DNA of 64,000 nt from Azonexaceae bacterium. GTDB taxonomy: Bacteria > Pseudomonadota > Gammaproteobacteria > Burkholderiales > Rhodocyclaceae. How positions within the stretch are numbered: the stretch's first letter is position 1; each line of letters begins with the position of its first letter. The stretch is taken from assembly GCA_009469675.1 (NCBI GenBank), contig SSSZ01000050.1, forward strand, positions 35,342 through 99,341. Reading direction: 5' to 3'. Positions 63,416 to 64,000 of this stretch are shown here, in pieces. Below the pieces are notes generated by a model. That model worked only from the letters and a program-made list of their open reading frames with translations. It was not told the DNA's origin and did not search any database. Position numbers and translations under genes: made by a program.

Positions 63416-63492
63416 GGTGATGTAGCTCAGACGGTTAGAGCGATGGATTCATAACCCATAGGTCGGCAGTTCGATTCTGCCCATCACCACCA
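63416..63492 (+). tRNA. elongator tRNA-Met (CAU)
   Basis: A 77-nt cloverleaf with encoded CCA: acceptor GGTGATG/CATCACC, D stem GCTC/GAGC, anticodon loop TTCATAA and T loop TTCGATT. The pair closing the anticodon loop is A-C (ATGGA/CCCAT), a mismatch. It lacks the C4-G69/C5-G68 pairs of tRNA-Ile2 and the G-C pairs of initiator tRNA, so it is the elongator. An integrase gene follows, so it may be an attachment site. Confidence 0.88.
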
Positions 63493-63502
63493 AAGCATAC
63501 AT

Positions 63503-63549
63503 AAACTCCTGTTATTATGAGAAACCCTCAGAATAACAGGAGTTTTTTT
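63503..63549 (+). terminator. terminator behind tRNA-Met
   Basis: A perfect 14-bp stem, AAACTCCTGTTATT (63503-63516) with its complement (63532-63545), a 15-nt loop and seven T (63543-63549). Strong in both directions. If an element is integrated here, the terminator belongs to the element side. Confidence 0.88.
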
Positions 63550-63592
63550 GCTCATGGGTGTGGCTCAAACTGTGGCTCAGAAAGAGTCCAAA

Positions 63593-63859
63593 ATGCCCAA
63601 GTATGTTGAGCGCCGCGGCAATGTCTTCTGCTTCCGCAGACGTGCCCCTTCCCCCCTCAAGCCTGGCGATACGATTTACCTGGAGGACCGAAAAGAATCG
63701 GTTCACGCCAATGGCTATGTTCGTTTTTCCCTGGAAACCTCTGACCTCAAGGTCGCCGGCCAACTGGCGCGCAAGTACGCGCACCTTCTCGATGAAGTAG
63801 CCAAGGATGCCGCGACCGGCGTGTTCAGGCCCAAAATGAAGGACTGGGCACCGGCTAAG
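63593..63859 (+). pseudogene. phage-type integrase, 5' fragment interrupted by an IS
   Basis: About 89 codons of an integrase N-terminus: PKYVERRGNVFCFRRRAPSP, YVRFSLETSDLKVAGQLARK, YAHLLDEVAKDAATGVF, as in the DUF6538-containing tyrosine integrases. ATG 63593 is proposed; an earlier ATG lies at 63554. The family sequence ends near 63859, where transposon sequence begins. Its place directly behind tRNA-Met indicates an integrated element extending to the right. Confidence 0.7.
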
Positions 63860-64000
63860 TGTGTAAACCCACCAGGTTGTTCAGTAAGGTGACGCGGGAG
63901 ATGGGGGGCTGATATTGAAGGCTGGCATGAGGTCTGTGCCAGTTGTATTGATGCAGCCAGAGCGGCAGATGCCGAGCGCGATGGCTGGATGACTCGTAAG
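63855..64000 (-). mobile_element. IS481-family element: transposase C-terminus (runs off the right edge)
   Basis: The last 47 codons of a minus-strand transposase, HLPLWLHQYNWHRPHASLQY then QPPISRVTLLNNLVGLHT with stop TAG at 63855-63857, the typical ending of IS481 family DDE transposases (YNWHRPH is their C-terminal hallmark). The probable terminal inverted repeat begins around TGTGTAAACCCACC (63860). It interrupts the integrase; the other end and target duplication are outside the window. Confidence 0.82.

Noticed and set aside
63855..64000. Transposase as part of the tRNA-Met element's own integrase
   Set aside because: YNWHRPH ending is characteristic of IS481 DDE transposases on the minus strand, unrelated to tyrosine integrases.

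Overview
This 64-kb window is dense, high-GC chromosomal DNA. Its gene content and gene order fit a betaproteobacterium, most likely of the Rhodocyclales (Azospira/Dechloromonas-like). Supporting evidence is the rpsU-yqeY-dnaG-rpoD block, the leuS-lptE-holA-proA block, the glyQ-glyS-gmhB-plsC run, the miaB-phoH-ybeY-corC-lnt run, many sensory and c-di-GMP proteins, and a TPP-dependent aryl-pyruvate decarboxylase. The genus is an inference from synteny and style; no 16S rRNA is present.

Layout. 1-7.2 kb: the start of a thioredoxin-like gene, a coupled trio (ArnT-like glycosyltransferase, sialidase-like protein, small membrane protein), a tandem-receiver regulator, a pirin, and a ParA-like ATPase coupled to a membrane-anchored TAXI protein. 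7.3-13.4 kb: quinone reductase, UvrD helicase, a 114-aa protein behind TGCA-type operators, a FecR-SPOR protein divergent from an ECF sigma factor, and a probable membrane partner of that sigma factor. 13.7-23.8 kb: a signalling cluster (soluble CZB chemoreceptor, AraC regulator with a coupled leader ORF, 1163-aa PAS-GGDEF-EAL protein, aryl-pyruvate decarboxylase, hybrid histidine kinase). 24-36 kb: leuS-lptE-holA, proA, two alkylation-repair genes, xerD, ybaK, ZIP transporter, folB/plsY, MgtC-like protein. 36.2-39.4 kb: katA with a 30-codon ORF in front, then a frameshifted histidine kinase. 39.5-45.4 kb: tsaD divergent from rpsU-yqeY-dnaG-rpoD, followed by a CAU-anticodon tRNA that looks like tRNA-Ile2. 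45.3-47.4 kb: a 2-kb remnant integrative element in that tRNA. 47.5-51 kb: small membrane, lipoprotein and basic proteins. 51-63.3 kb: long minus-strand housekeeping runs interrupted by one lytic transglycosylase. 63.4-64 kb: an elongator tRNA-Met followed by a second integrase gene, cut by an IS481-family element that runs off the window.

Most notable signals. (1) A dispersed 104-bp imperfect-palindrome repeat occurs five times. In four copies the same end begins on the last A of a neighbouring gene's TGA stop; in the fifth the degenerate end contains the dnaG start codon. (2) katA and the ZIP transporter have virtually superimposable OxyR-type promoters: four tetranucleotides at 7-nt spacing, the last overlapping a TTGGAT -35 box 18 nt from a TAGA(C/G)T -10 box. 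(3) The 2-kb element in tRNA-Ile2 keeps 49-bp att repeats, arm-type repeats at both ends and an iteron-rich inverted repeat resembling a replication origin, but its integrase and P4-type primase are fused remnants. (4) A PAS histidine kinase is broken exactly at a 16-bp perfect palindrome. (5) TTGCANTGCA-type palindromes lie near the presumed transcription starts of two unlinked genes, suggesting a shared regulator such as PhaR.

Coordinates of starts were adjusted by ribosome-binding sites, overlaps and family N-termini where stated. Functions are from recognisable motifs and family resemblance; no database search was possible.
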